A stretch of 64,000 nucleotides of DNA, from the NCBI GenBank assembly GCA_024226315.1, contig JAAELT010000086.1, positions 1-64,000 on the forward strand, read 5' to 3'. This DNA comes from a bacterium. Lineage in GTDB: Bacteria > Acidobacteriota > Thermoanaerobaculia > Multivoradales > J023. The translations under genes and the position numbers were made by a program. Positions 55,136-63,449 of the stretch are shown here, piece by piece. The notes under the pieces are model-generated. The model had not been told where the DNA came from, did no database searches, and saw nothing but the letters and a program-made list of their open reading frames with translations. Position 1 is the stretch's first letter. Every line of letters starts with the position of its first letter.

Positions 55136-56124
55136 CGTGACCAGGCTCCCACTGTCTCGGGCCGCGGCCGGATGATTCGCGGCAGCCGGATCTCGAAACG
55201 GGTGCCAGGCTCCTCGTCGGTGGACAGCGCGCGGATCGTTCCCCGCATGTCCTCCACCAGGCCGCGGACGATGGAGAGCCCCAGACCCGTGCCGCGGCGC
55301 CGGTTACCGATCTCGCGGCTCAGCCTGTAGAAGCGGTCGAAGATCTTCGGCAGCTCGCGTTTGGGAATGCCAATGCCGTCGTCCGCGACGATGATCTCGG
55401 CCTCGGAGCCGCCGTCGCGAACCTGACAGCGGATCTTCCCCCCTTCGGGAGTGAAGCGCAGTGCGTTGTCGATCAGGTTGTCCATGATGTGCTGCAGAGC
55501 GTCGATCGAGGCCATCACCGTCGAACGGGTGTCGACCTCGAAGCTGAGCTCGGTCTGCCGCAGGTCGAAACGTGCCTCGGTCGTCTCCCGATACTCCTCG
55601 AAGAAGGCGCTCAAGTCGACCGGCCGCAGATCGCCGGAGGCCCTGCCCGAGAGGATGCGGCCGGACTCCAGCAGGTTGTCGACCAGGGTGCCGACGCGTT
55701 CGGCTTCGCGCACGATGAAACTGGTGAAGCGCTGCTGGTCGGAGCGGTCGAGGTCGTCTTGCTGCAGGGTCTGGGCGTGGAGCTTGATGGCGGCGACCGG
55801 AGATTTGAGCTCATGGCTGATGTTGGTCAGGAACTCGTCCTGCTTGCGCGCGTAGCGCCGCCCCGAGATGGTGACGGCGAGCAGGGTAGTCAGCGCGACG
55901 AAGACCAGAAAGAAGAGGCCGGCGCCGCTGGTGGTGACGAACCAGTGGAACTGGTTCCACTCGAAGCCGAGCTTCGACACCAGCTCGTTGATCTCGACGT
56001 CGAAGCGTTGCACCACAACCACCCAGAAGACCAGCAGCGCCGTGGTGACGGCGATGGCCGTGACGTAGATCAGGTAGATGACGAGGGCGTGCGGGGTGAA
56101 GCGTCGAATCATCGGCGCGCTCAT
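55132..56124 (-). CDS. sensor histidine kinase, partner of the OmpR-type regulator
   Basis: Two membrane helices (ALVIYLIYVTAIAVTTALLV and LFFLVFVALTTLLAVTISG) flank a short periplasmic loop of about 35 residues. HisKA is FLTNISHELKSPVAAIKL and HATPase is DNLIDNALRFTPEGG, VADDGIGIPKRELPKIFDRF and RRGTGLGLSIVRGLV. The pair (kinase then regulator) is co-transcribed. ATG 56124 is used; an upstream TTG at 56160 and ATG 56112 are alternatives. TGTCA repeats just upstream suggest autoregulation. Confidence 0.9.
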   Translation of the reverse strand: MSAPMIRRFTPHALVIYLIYVTAIAVTTALLVFWVVVVQRFDVEINELVSKLGFEWNQFHWFVTTSGAGLFFLVFVALTTLLAVTISGRRYARKQDEFLTNISHELKSPVAAIKLHAQTLQQDDLDRSDQQRFTSFIVREAERVGTLVDNLLESGRILSGRASGDLRPVDLSAFFEEYRETTEARFDLRQTELSFEVDTRSTVMASIDALQHIMDNLIDNALRFTPEGGKIRCQVRDGGSEAEIIVADDGIGIPKRELPKIFDRFYRLSREIGNRRRGTGLGLSIVRGLVEDMRGTIRALSTDEEPGTRFEIRLPRIIRPRPETVGAWSR

Positions 56125-56154
56125 CCTACCGTAATCGCCCGCTGACCGGTTTCC

Positions 56155-56210
56155 TGACAATTCCGTGACACTTCAGGTGGATCCGTGACACTTGCAACCG
56201 AATCCTGACA
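56155..56210 (-). promoter_or_regulatory. Pho-box-like direct repeats before the kinase-regulator operon
   Basis: On the minus strand TGTCA occurs four times; on the plus strand TGACA starts at 56155, 56166, 56186 and 56206, so spacings are 11, 20 and 20 bp. The 11-bp pair reads GTGTCACGGAATTGTCAG, which has the same spacing as the Pho box (TGTCA-N6-TGTCA). This is the kind of site bound by OmpR/PhoB-family dimers. It overlaps the region where the operon would start. Confidence 0.55.
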
Positions 56211-56437
56211 CCGCCACCGTCGTACTCTCGGCATAATGATCGCGGCGGGTCCCCGCGGGTGCGAGAAGCGGCGCGGTCATCCGCCGCCGAGCCAAGGCGG
56301 TAAACCGGTACAATCGGGCGACCACGCATCAGACAGGTCTGTACAAGCAAACAGCTATTGCGGACCAGGACAACCCGAGACGGTGACCGGCTGGCTTCGA
56401 GCCGACGATTGTCGTCGCCTCGTCCGGAGGTAGAGCC

Positions 56438-57208
56438 TTGGCGATCAGAACCATCATTGTCGACGACGAGCCGCTGGCGCGCGAGAAGCTTCGTGGCTTT
56501 CTGGAAAAAGAGGCGGATGTCGAGATCATCGGCGAGAGCCGCGACGGGCGCGAGGCCCTGGAGACGATCGAAAGAGAGAACCCCGATTTGGTGTTTCTCG
56601 ACGTCCAGATGCCCGAAATGGATGGCTTCGAGGTGCTCGAGAACCTCGAGCCGGATCGGTTGCCCACCGTGATCTTCGTCACCGCCTACGACCAATACGC
56701 ACTCAAGGCGTTCGACGTCCACGCCATCGATTACCTGTTGAAGCCGTTCGACCGCGCGCGGCTCACCGACGCTCTGAGCCGGGCTCGGTCCGAGTTCGAG
56801 CGCCAGCAGGTAGGCGACGTCAAGAGCCAGCTGCTGGCGCTGCTCCAGGACGTCGAGTCCCGGCGTTCGAAGTATCCGGCGCGGCTGGTCATCAAGACCT
56901 CCGGCCGGGTGGTGTTCATGAAGGTCGACGAAATCGACTGGGTCGACGCCGCCGGCAACTACGTGCGCATCCATGCCGCCGACGATTCGCACCTGCTGCG
57001 CGAGACCATGGGCCGGCTCGAGAAGCGGCTCGACCCCGAGAAGTTTCTCCGCATCCATCGCTCGACGATCGTCAACATGGAGCGCATCCGCGAGCTGCAG
57101 CAGCAGTTCCACGGCGACTATCTCGTGGTGCTCAAGAACGGCCAGCGCCTGACCTTGAGCCGCAGCTATCGCGACCGGATCCAGGAGCTGCTGGATCGGT
57201 CCTCGTGA
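56438..57208 (+). CDS. LytTR-family response regulator
   Basis: The protein starts at TTG 56438 with GGAGG upstream. It has a receiver ([20 protein letters not shown], Asp in [14 protein letters not shown] near 54, KPFDRARL) and a LytTR DNA-binding domain ([34 protein letters not shown]). LytTR/AlgR regulators usually pair with 5TMR-type kinases, none of which is nearby. Its stop overlaps the fni region, so it may be co-transcribed with and perhaps control the isoprenoid genes. Confidence 0.9.
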   Translation: MAIRTIIVDDEPLAREKLRGFLEKEADVEIIGESRDGREALETIERENPDLVFLDVQMPEMDGFEVLENLEPDRLPTVIFVTAYDQYALKAFDVHAIDYLLKPFDRARLTDALSRARSEFERQQVGDVKSQLLALLQDVESRRSKYPARLVIKTSGRVVFMKVDEIDWVDAAGNYVRIHAADDSHLLRETMGRLEKRLDPEKFLRIHRSTIVNMERIRELQQQFHGDYLVVLKNGQRLTLSRSYRDRIQELLDRSS

Positions 57209-57246
57209 AGACCGCGAAGAAGTATTGCGCAGAAGCAGAAGTAACG

Positions 57247-58302
57247 ATGACCCTCGCCGAGCCACCAGTGGTCGAACCAACCACCTCCGAGACCGACACG
57301 GTCGAGCGCGATCGCAAGCTGGAGCACATCCAGCTGGCGCTCGAGGAGCGCATGCAGCAGGAGAGCCGGTTCTTCGACCGCTACGCCTTCGTCCACGAGG
57401 CGCTGCCCGAGCTCGACATGGCGGAAGTCGACCTGACGACGGAGTTTCTCGGCAAGCCGCTGGCGTCGCCGCTGCTGGTCTCGTGCATGACCGGAGGCAC
57501 CGACAGCGCGTCCGCGATCAATCGCAACCTGGCCATCGCCGCCGAGCGGGCGGGGATCGCGCTGGGCGTCGGCTCCCAGCGCAAGGCTCTCGAAGACCCG
57601 GAGACCGCCGCCACCTTCTCGGTGCGCGATCTGGCGCCGACGATACCGCTGTTGGGGAACCTCGGTGCGGTGCAGCTCAACTACGGCTTCGGTCTCGACG
57701 AGTGCCGGCGGGCGGTGGAGATGATCGCCGCCGACGCGCTCGCGCTGCATCTCAACCCGCTCCAGGAGGCAATCCAGCCCGAGGGCCAGTGCGATTTCTC
57801 GGCGCTGCTGCCGAAGATCGGCGAGGTCGTCGACCGGCTCGGCGTACCGGTGGTGGTCAAGGAGATCGGCTGCGGCATCTCCGGCGCCACGGCACGCCGG
57901 CTGGCCGATGTGGGGGTGCGCATCGTCGATTCCGCCGGCCTCGGCGGCACCAGCTGGGCGCGCATCGAGGCGGCCCGGGCCTCGGACCTCGAAATCGGCG
58001 AGCTGTTCGCCGACTGGGGCGTGCCGACCACCGACTCGATCCGGCAGCTTGCGGCGATCGACGGCCTCACCGTCATCGGCTCGGGCGGCGTGCGCTCGGG
58101 GCTGGACGTCGCCAAGGCCATTGCCATGGGTGCCGATCTCGTGGGGCTGGCGCAGCCGTTCCTGGAAGCGGCGATGGAATCCGCCGAGAAGGTCTACGAA
58201 CGTATCGCCCGCGTCACGCAGGAGCTCCGGATCGCGATGTTCTGCGTCGGCGCACGCACACTCGAAGAGTTGCGCGACGGCAAGCTGGTCGAGCGACGAT
58301 GA
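57247..58302 (+). CDS. fni: isopentenyl-diphosphate delta-isomerase, type 2
   Basis: FMN-dependent IPP/DMAPP isomerase: RKLEHIQLALE, SPLLVSCMTGGT, GVGSQRKALEDPETA, HLNPLQEAIQPEGQ and VVKEIGCGISG are the family signatures. ATG 57247 (MTLAEPPVVEPTT) is preferred because the upstream part (from GTG 57205, overlapping the LytTR stop) is A+T-rich and unlike the family; both are possible. About 350 residues is normal. It fits the mevalonate genes that follow. Confidence 0.92.
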   Translation: MTLAEPPVVEPTTSETDTVERDRKLEHIQLALEERMQQESRFFDRYAFVHEALPELDMAEVDLTTEFLGKPLASPLLVSCMTGGTDSASAINRNLAIAAERAGIALGVGSQRKALEDPETAATFSVRDLAPTIPLLGNLGAVQLNYGFGLDECRRAVEMIAADALALHLNPLQEAIQPEGQCDFSALLPKIGEVVDRLGVPVVVKEIGCGISGATARRLADVGVRIVDSAGLGGTSWARIEAARASDLEIGELFADWGVPTTDSIRQLAAIDGLTVIGSGGVRSGLDVAKAIAMGADLVGLAQPFLEAAMESAEKVYERIARVTQELRIAMFCVGARTLEELRDGKLVERR

Positions 58303-58351
58303 ACGACAGAACGCGACCTGATGACGAGACAAAAAACACGGGTGGAACACC

Positions 58352-59650
58352 ATGAGTGACCCTGGATCCGCGATCTCCCTGCAATCCCTGTCCTCGGAGG
58401 CCGTCACCGCTCAGCAGGAGCGCGAGGCGCTGATCGAGGCGCTGGCCACTGGACAGTTGCGTTTCCATCAACTCCCGGCGTACCTCTCGGGTCGCGAGAA
58501 AGCCGAGGTGCGGCGTCTGGCGCTCGAGAAGCGCAGCGGCGCCAGCCTGGAGAACACCGGCCGCTACACCTTCGACGCCGAGCGCGCCTCGCGCCAGAAT
58601 TGCGAGAATCTGATCGGCGTCGCCCAGGTTCCCGTGGGGGTCATCGGCCCCCTGCGCCTCGACGGCGAGTACGTGCACGACGAGGAGCTCTTCGTGCCGC
58701 TGGCGACCACCGAGGGCGCCCTGATCGCCAGCACCAATCGCGGCTGCCGCGCGCTGCGCGAATCCGGCGGCGCGGTGGTCCGCGTCGACGACGTGGGCAT
58801 CACCCGCGCGCCCGTCTTTCGCACCTCCGGCATCCGGCAGACCCGCGAGCTGATCGCCTGGCTCGAGGCCAACGAGGACGAGATCCGGCGCCGGGCCGAG
58901 GCCGGGTCGAGGTTCCTGAAGCTGGTCGAGATCCGGCCGTCGGCGATGGGCACCACGGTGTTCATCCGCTTCAGGTTCAACTCGGGCGACGCCATGGGCA
59001 TGAACATGGCCACCATCGCCTGCGAACGGGTGGTGGAGGAGTTCATCGAGCCCGAGACCGGCGTCGAGTGCGTGTCGCTGTCGGGCAACTTCTGCGTCGA
59101 CAAGAAGCCCTCGGCGGTGAACTTCCAGGAAGGCCGCGGCAAGCGCATCTTCGCCGAGGTTCAACTCGACAAGCATGTGCTCGAGAAGGTGCTCAAGACC
59201 AGCGCGCGGGCGCTGGTCGAGGTGCAGTACCGCAAGAACCTGCTGGGCTCGATCGCCGCCGGGTCGATGGGCTTCAACGCCCACTTCGCCAACATCCTGG
59301 CGTCGTTCTTCATCGCCACGGGTCAAGACCCGGCACAGGTTGGGGAGAGCTCGGTGGGGGTCACCTGCATCGAGCCGCGCGGCCCGGAAGGCATCGTGAT
59401 GTCGGTCTACCTGCCGGACGTCCCGCTGGCCGCGATCGGCGGCGGCACGGGCCTCGAGACGCAGCGCGAGGCCTTGGCGCTGCTCGGCATCGAGCCCGAC
59501 GCCGAGCGCCCCGGCGCCGCGGTGATGCGCCTGGCGGAGATCCTCGGCGCCACCGTGCTGGCCGGCGAGCTGTCGTTGATGGCGGCCCTGACCTCCCGCG
59601 ACCTGGCCCGTGCACACGAGCAGCTCGGGCGCAGTCGGGCGACGAGCTGA
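58352..59650 (+). CDS. hmgA: HMG-CoA reductase, class I-like
   Basis: It reduces HMG-CoA to mevalonate, a committed step in the pathway. Catalytic residues by alignment memory: Glu in LATTEGALIAS near 120, Lys in DKKPSAVN near 250, Asp in SGDAMGMNMAT near 212, and His in ARAHEQLGR near 421. The protein of 432 residues has ENTGRYTFDAERA and IAAGSMGFNAHFAN typical of the archaeal/eukaryote (class I) type. It lies 49 bp after fni and is followed by a pair of hairpins. Confidence 0.93.
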   Translation: MSDPGSAISLQSLSSEAVTAQQEREALIEALATGQLRFHQLPAYLSGREKAEVRRLALEKRSGASLENTGRYTFDAERASRQNCENLIGVAQVPVGVIGPLRLDGEYVHDEELFVPLATTEGALIASTNRGCRALRESGGAVVRVDDVGITRAPVFRTSGIRQTRELIAWLEANEDEIRRRAEAGSRFLKLVEIRPSAMGTTVFIRFRFNSGDAMGMNMATIACERVVEEFIEPETGVECVSLSGNFCVDKKPSAVNFQEGRGKRIFAEVQLDKHVLEKVLKTSARALVEVQYRKNLLGSIAAGSMGFNAHFANILASFFIATGQDPAQVGESSVGVTCIEPRGPEGIVMSVYLPDVPLAAIGGGTGLETQREALALLGIEPDAERPGAAVMRLAEILGATVLAGELSLMAALTSRDLARAHEQLGRSRATS

Positions 59651-59678
59651 GCTCATCCGCAGTTGAAGGCCTGGGTGG

Positions 59679-59744
59679 CACTGGCGGCTTGCCCGCCAGT
59701 GTCTGCTCGGCCGATGAAGAGCACTGGTGGACAAGCCACCAGTG
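59679..59744. repeat. head-to-head pair of REP-like hairpins
   Basis: Hairpin one pairs CACTGGCGG (59679-59687) with CCGCCAGTG (59693-59701). Hairpin two pairs CACTGGTGG (59722-59730) with CCACCAGTG (59736-59744). Read from opposite strands they share CACTGG(Y)GGCTTG(Y)CC, with compensating C-G to T-A changes, i.e. inverted copies of one palindromic element (a BIME-like pair). They may act as terminators for hmgA or as mobile palindromes. Confidence 0.65.
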
Positions 59745-59798
59745 GCACCCGAGCGCCGGGATCTCCGATAGACTCTCGCGTCTTCCGGAGGAATCGAC

Positions 59799-60275
59799 AT
59801 GACGACTTGCGCCCGCATCATCGTGTCCCTCACCCTCCGCGATCCCAAGCCCGAGCAGCTGCTCGAGGAATCCGAGCGCGAGAAGAAGAAGCCCGAGCCC
59901 CACGTCATCGATCGGCTGCAGTTCAAGCGCGACTACCAGGGATACCTGGATCGCCGCCGGAGCCATCTCTACGTCCTCGAGAAGATCACGACACCGACGC
60001 TGGTGATGTGCGGCGCGCTCGATTGGAACGTGCCGGTGCTCAACTCCGAGCAGCTCTACCAGGCCCTCCGTCGCCTCGGCCGCACCACCCAGCTGGTGGT
60101 CTATCCCGGCGAGCACCACGGCATTCGCAAACCGAGCTTCCAGAAGGACCGCTTCCAGCGTTATCTCGACTGGTACGGCCGGCACGTCAAGGGGGAGGCG
60201 CCGGCCACCGACGCACCGGCGCACGCTCCGGCCGACGAAACGGCGGAGGCCGAGGGCGGGCAAGGCCACCGGTGA
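59799..60275 (+). pseudogene. S9 (prolyl oligopeptidase-like) peptidase remnant
   Basis: The 158-residue frame has a strong GGAGG ribosome site. It joins an S9 propeller start (EPHVIDRLQFKRDYQGYLDR) directly to the C-terminal hydrolase end: the Asp region LVMCGALDWNVPVLNSEQLY, VVYPGEHHGI with the catalytic His, and RYLDWYGRHVKG. The serine nucleophile and hundreds of residues in between are missing, without a frameshift. It cannot be a working peptidase. Its TGA overlaps the mevalonate kinase GTG (GTGA), so it may survive only to couple translation. Confidence 0.75.
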
Positions 60276-61366
60276 CCGGGCAGCGCCGCAGCGTTACCGT
60301 CTCCGCTCCCGGCAAGACCATCCTCATGGGGGAGCACGCCGCGGTCTACGGCCGGCCGGCGCTGGTGGCGGCGGTGGATCGCCGGCTCTACGCGGAGCTG
60401 CGCGAGACATCCGGGGACGGCGTGCGGCTGGAGCTGCCGGAAGTCTTTGTCTCCGAGACGTTGGGATGGGATCAGGTCCACGAGTACACGCGCGCCGCGC
60501 GGCGTCGCTGGGGCGACTACGAGCGCGAGCCCGAGCCCGAGACGTTTCGCCGCCTGCGTGGCGACGATCCCGCACACCTGGTCAAGGTGGCGCTGGGCGA
60601 GGCGGCGGCGTTCCTGGGTGAGGACGGTTCGCCCGGCGTCGGGCTGCGGCTGCGTTCGGAGATCCCGATCGGCTCCGGCTTCGGCAGCTCGGCTGCAGCT
60701 GCCGCGGCGATCATCCAAGGCTACCTGAGCCTGCGGGGAGCGTCGGTGACGACGACCGACCTCGAACGCGTCTGCCTCGAGATCGAACGCCGGCAGCACG
60801 GTTCGCCATCCGGGATCGACACCGCGACGGTGATCCACGGCGGCCTGGTCTGGGCGGTGCGCGACGCAACGGGCAAGTTCTCGGCGACGCCGGTCACGAT
60901 CGATTCGTCGACTCTCGACCGCGTCCGCGTGTTCCACACCGGCACGCCGGCCGAGTCGACGGGCGAGGTGGTGGCCGCGGTGCGCGCTCGCCGCGACGCG
61001 GACACGGAAGCGTTCGAGCGCCTGCTCGACCGCATGGAGGCGGCGACCCGCGAGCTGCGTCGCCGGCTCGAGACACCTGGGGCCGCGGGCGACGCCCTGA
61101 TCCGACCGGCCCGCGAATTCGAGTCGTGTCTGGAGGAGGTGGGCGTGGTGCCGCCGCGGGTGCGGGAGATCGTCCGCCGGGTGGAAGCGGGCGGCGGCGC
61201 GGCCAAGATCTCCGGCGCCGGAGCGCTCAGCGATCCCGGCGCGGGCTCGCTTCTCGTCTTTCATCCAGAACCGCAAGAGATCGACGCCTGGCGCTTTCTC
61301 GACGGCTGCGAGCGGCTCGACCTGTGTCTGGGTGCCGAGGGGGTGCGGGTGGAGAACAGTAAGTGA
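60272..61366 (+). CDS. mvk: mevalonate kinase
   Basis: A GHMP kinase that phosphorylates mevalonate. Motifs are VTVSAPGKTILMGEHAAVYG, IPIGSGFGSSAAAAAAI near 134 (ATP loop), ERRQHGSPSGIDTATVIHGG, and AAKISGAGA near the end (GxGxGG-like). The start is GTG 60272, overlapping the stop of the S9 remnant. The 364-residue length fits. The product is mevalonate 5-phosphate for the decarboxylase that follows. Confidence 0.92.
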   Translation: MTGQRRSVTVSAPGKTILMGEHAAVYGRPALVAAVDRRLYAELRETSGDGVRLELPEVFVSETLGWDQVHEYTRAARRRWGDYEREPEPETFRRLRGDDPAHLVKVALGEAAAFLGEDGSPGVGLRLRSEIPIGSGFGSSAAAAAAIIQGYLSLRGASVTTTDLERVCLEIERRQHGSPSGIDTATVIHGGLVWAVRDATGKFSATPVTIDSSTLDRVRVFHTGTPAESTGEVVAAVRARRDADTEAFERLLDRMEAATRELRRRLETPGAAGDALIRPAREFESCLEEVGVVPPRVREIVRRVEAGGGAAKISGAGALSDPGAGSLLVFHPEPQEIDAWRFLDGCERLDLCLGAEGVRVENSK

Positions 61367-61400
61367 TGGCCGCAGCAAGCCGACTACAAAGGTTGGACTC

Positions 61401-61422
61401 GTCACATGTACTTACACGTGAC
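61401..61422. other. near-palindrome after mevalonate kinase
   Basis: GTCACATGTA (61401-61410) and TACACGTGAC (61413-61422) are inverted with one mismatch and a 2-nt gap. It lies 35 nt after the mvk stop and is a terminator or operator candidate for the toxin-antitoxin module downstream. Confidence 0.4.
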
Positions 61423-61473
61423 AACTACAGGTTCTGCGCTCGTCGCATGAATCTATAGAGAACGTTTGCAGCT

Positions 61474-61530
61474 TCCGACCGGGTGCGCCTGCATCTCGAC
61501 TTCCTGCGCGACTGGTTCGGGCAGGACCCC
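61474..61530 (+). pseudogene. duplicated fragment of the decarboxylase gene
   Basis: These 57 bp translate as SDRVRLHLDFLRDWFGQDP, matching ADRVRRHLDFLREWSGQGG inside the decarboxylase at 62650-62703, with 45 of 54 bases identical by my count. It continues for about 20 unrelated codons to a stop. It is a scrap of a second copy of mvaD lying on the other side of the toxin-antitoxin module. The rest of the 314-bp gap (61367-61681) has no ORF. Confidence 0.75.
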
Positions 61531-61681
61531 CTTTCCATTCAGCGGCGTTCGCTCTGGAAGCGCGCTTCTGTACTCATGGGCGGACTCTGAGATACACTTG
61601 TAGCCGTAAGTCTGAGTCTTCCGACGGAGAGTCGGCGGTTCGGAATCTCATGATAGAGGCGAGCGAAAGAAAAGGCATAGG

Positions 61682-61981
61682 ATGACATACGACGTTCTGG
61701 TCGAGAACGAGCAGGAGCGCAGCTACACCGCGACCCTCCTCGGCTGGCCCAAGTTGAGCGTCTCCGGCGCTACCCGAGAGGAAGCCCTTGGAAAGCTTCG
61801 GGCGACCCTCGAGCGGCGGCTGGCAAAGGCTGAGATCGTTTCGATCGAAGTAGATTCTCCCGATCAGCCGAACCCCTGGCTTCGGCTCTCTGGCGTCTAC
61901 CGGGACCACCCGCTGTTCGAGGAGCTTCTCGGGGAGATGGAGGCTGATCGCCGCGATCTCGATGCCGAAGCGACTCCGTGA
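61682..61981 (+). CDS. HicB-like antitoxin
   Basis: A 99-residue protein with MTYDVLVENEQERSYTATLL, GWPKLSVSGATREEALGKLR and ATLERRLAKAE, the partial RNase H fold of HicB-type antitoxins. HicB usually pairs with HicA, but here the next gene, overlapping by GTGA, is a PIN-like toxin. It acts as antitoxin and probable autoregulator. Antitoxin-first order and coupling are normal. Confidence 0.75.
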   Translation: MTYDVLVENEQERSYTATLLGWPKLSVSGATREEALGKLRATLERRLAKAEIVSIEVDSPDQPNPWLRLSGVYRDHPLFEELLGEMEADRRDLDAEATP

Positions 61982-62406
61982 GCCTCTACGTCCTGGATAC
62001 CGATCACGTTACGCTGCACCAGCGAGATCACTCGACGCTCCACAGTCGGATGGCAGCCCTGAGGCCACGGGATCTCGCTGTGACGATAGTGACGGTCGAG
62101 GAGCAGTTACGTGGCTGGCTGAAGCTGATTCGGCGAGCGACCTCTCGAGAGCGCCAGGTTGCAGCCTATCGAGGTCTGCGAATCGCACTGGAGTACTTCA
62201 GCAGTGTTCCACTGCTCGACTTCGATCCGGTGGCAGCGGTCCGGTTCGAGGAGCTTCGCGAACAGAAGATCCGAATCGGGACCCGCGATCTGAGGATCGC
62301 GGCGACTGTCTTGGCAGTGAAGGGCATTCTGCTGACCCGCAACCAGCGTGACTTCGATCGGGTCCCAGGCCTTGCGATCGAGGATTGGTCGACTGCATCT
62401 ACCTGA
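61978..62406 (+). CDS. VapC-like PIN-domain toxin
   Basis: The 142-residue protein carries the PIN acidic set: Asp in YVLDTDHVTLHQ (about 7), Glu in TVEEQLRGW (about 41), Asp in GTRDLRIAATVLA and a terminal Asp in NQRDFDRVPGL. VapC toxins are Mg-dependent RNases that cut tRNA or rRNA. The start is GTG 61978, overlapping the antitoxin stop. The module sits inside the isoprenoid operon, between mvk and the decarboxylase. Confidence 0.85.
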   Translation: MSLYVLDTDHVTLHQRDHSTLHSRMAALRPRDLAVTIVTVEEQLRGWLKLIRRATSRERQVAAYRGLRIALEYFSSVPLLDFDPVAAVRFEELREQKIRIGTRDLRIAATVLAVKGILLTRNQRDFDRVPGLAIEDWSTAST

Positions 62407-62427
62407 CCGGCGAGGCGATCGTCTTTG

Positions 62428-63441
62428 ATGTCCAACAAAGCCACCATCCGCTGCCCGTCGAACATCGCCTTCATCAAGTACTGGGGTGCGAGGGACCTGG
62501 CGCGCGCGATCCCGGTCAATCCCTCGATCTCGATGACGCTGCGCAGCTGCTTCAGCCGCTCGACGGTGGAGTGGCTCGACGAAGACGGCGAGCACGAGAT
62601 CCGTTGGCGGGCCGCGGAAGGCGGGCTCGAGACGGCGCCACCCGCCTTCGCCGACCGGGTTCGCCGCCACCTCGACTTCCTGCGCGAGTGGTCGGGGCAG
62701 GGCGGGCGGTTCCGGGTCGCGACCGAGAACAGCTTCCCGTCTGCTGCCGGGCTGGCGTCTTCGGCCTCGGGGTTCTCGGCCCTGACGCTGGCCGTCCTCG
62801 GCGCCCTCGACCGCCAGGTGTCGCCGGCCGAGCAGTCGGCCCTGGCGCGGCTCAGCGGTTCGGGCTCGGCGTCGCGCTCGGTGATGGGAGGTTACGTGGA
62901 GTGGCCGGCAGAGGGCGAAGGCGAAGGCGGTTCCGAGTGCCACGCGCACCAGCTGGCTACCGCGGAGCACTGGGATTTGCGGAACGTCATCGCCGTGGTC
63001 GAGCGCGGGGCGAAGAAGACGTCCTCGCTCGACGGCCACCGCCGGGCGGAGACGAGTCCCTACTTCTGCACTCGCCAGGCGTGTCTGCCGGAGCGGCTAG
63101 AGGCCGTGCGCCGGGCGATCGAGGAGCGCGACTTCTTGCGGTTGGGCGAGGTAGTGGAGGCCGAGGCGATCGACCTGCACTGCGTGGCGATGACCTCGAC
63201 CCCGGCGATCTTCTACTGGCGGCCCGCCACGCTTCTGGTGCTCGAAGCGGTGCGCGAGATGCGTGAGGACGGCGTCGCCGCCTACAGCACCATGGACGCC
63301 GGCGCCAACGTGCACGTCATCTGCACGCCGGAATCGGAGATCGAGGTGGCCGCGCGGCTCAGCCGGCTGGACCTCGATCTGTCCCTGATCCACGACGGTG
63401 TCGGCAACGGCCCGGTGGTCGAGCCCGAACACCTCTTCTAG
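62428..63441 (+). CDS. mvaD: diphosphomevalonate decarboxylase family enzyme
   Basis: The 337-residue GHMP enzyme has ATIRCPSNIAFIKYWGARD, SFPSAAGLASSASGFSALTL, the conserved SGSGSASRSVMGGYVEW and the catalytic-type Asp in YSTMDAGANVHVI. Members decarboxylate diphosphomevalonate to IPP. Next to isopentenyl phosphate kinase, it may instead decarboxylate mevalonate 5-phosphate to isopentenyl phosphate. Sequence alone cannot decide. ATG 62428 is used; the in-frame TTG directly before it is weaker. Confidence 0.9.
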   Translation: MSNKATIRCPSNIAFIKYWGARDLARAIPVNPSISMTLRSCFSRSTVEWLDEDGEHEIRWRAAEGGLETAPPAFADRVRRHLDFLREWSGQGGRFRVATENSFPSAAGLASSASGFSALTLAVLGALDRQVSPAEQSALARLSGSGSASRSVMGGYVEWPAEGEGEGGSECHAHQLATAEHWDLRNVIAVVERGAKKTSSLDGHRRAETSPYFCTRQACLPERLEAVRRAIEERDFLRLGEVVEAEAIDLHCVAMTSTPAIFYWRPATLLVLEAVREMREDGVAAYSTMDAGANVHVICTPESEIEVAARLSRLDLDLSLIHDGVGNGPVVEPEHLF

Positions 63442-63449
63442 GAGCCGGC

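Noticed and set aside
56211-56437. Riboswitch in the leader of the LytTR gene
   Set aside because: The leader is GC-rich with stem potential, but I could match it to no riboswitch consensus that I know.
61682-62406. HicAB pair
   Set aside because: The partner carries PIN-type acidic residues and is 142 residues long, unlike the small dsRBD-like HicA.
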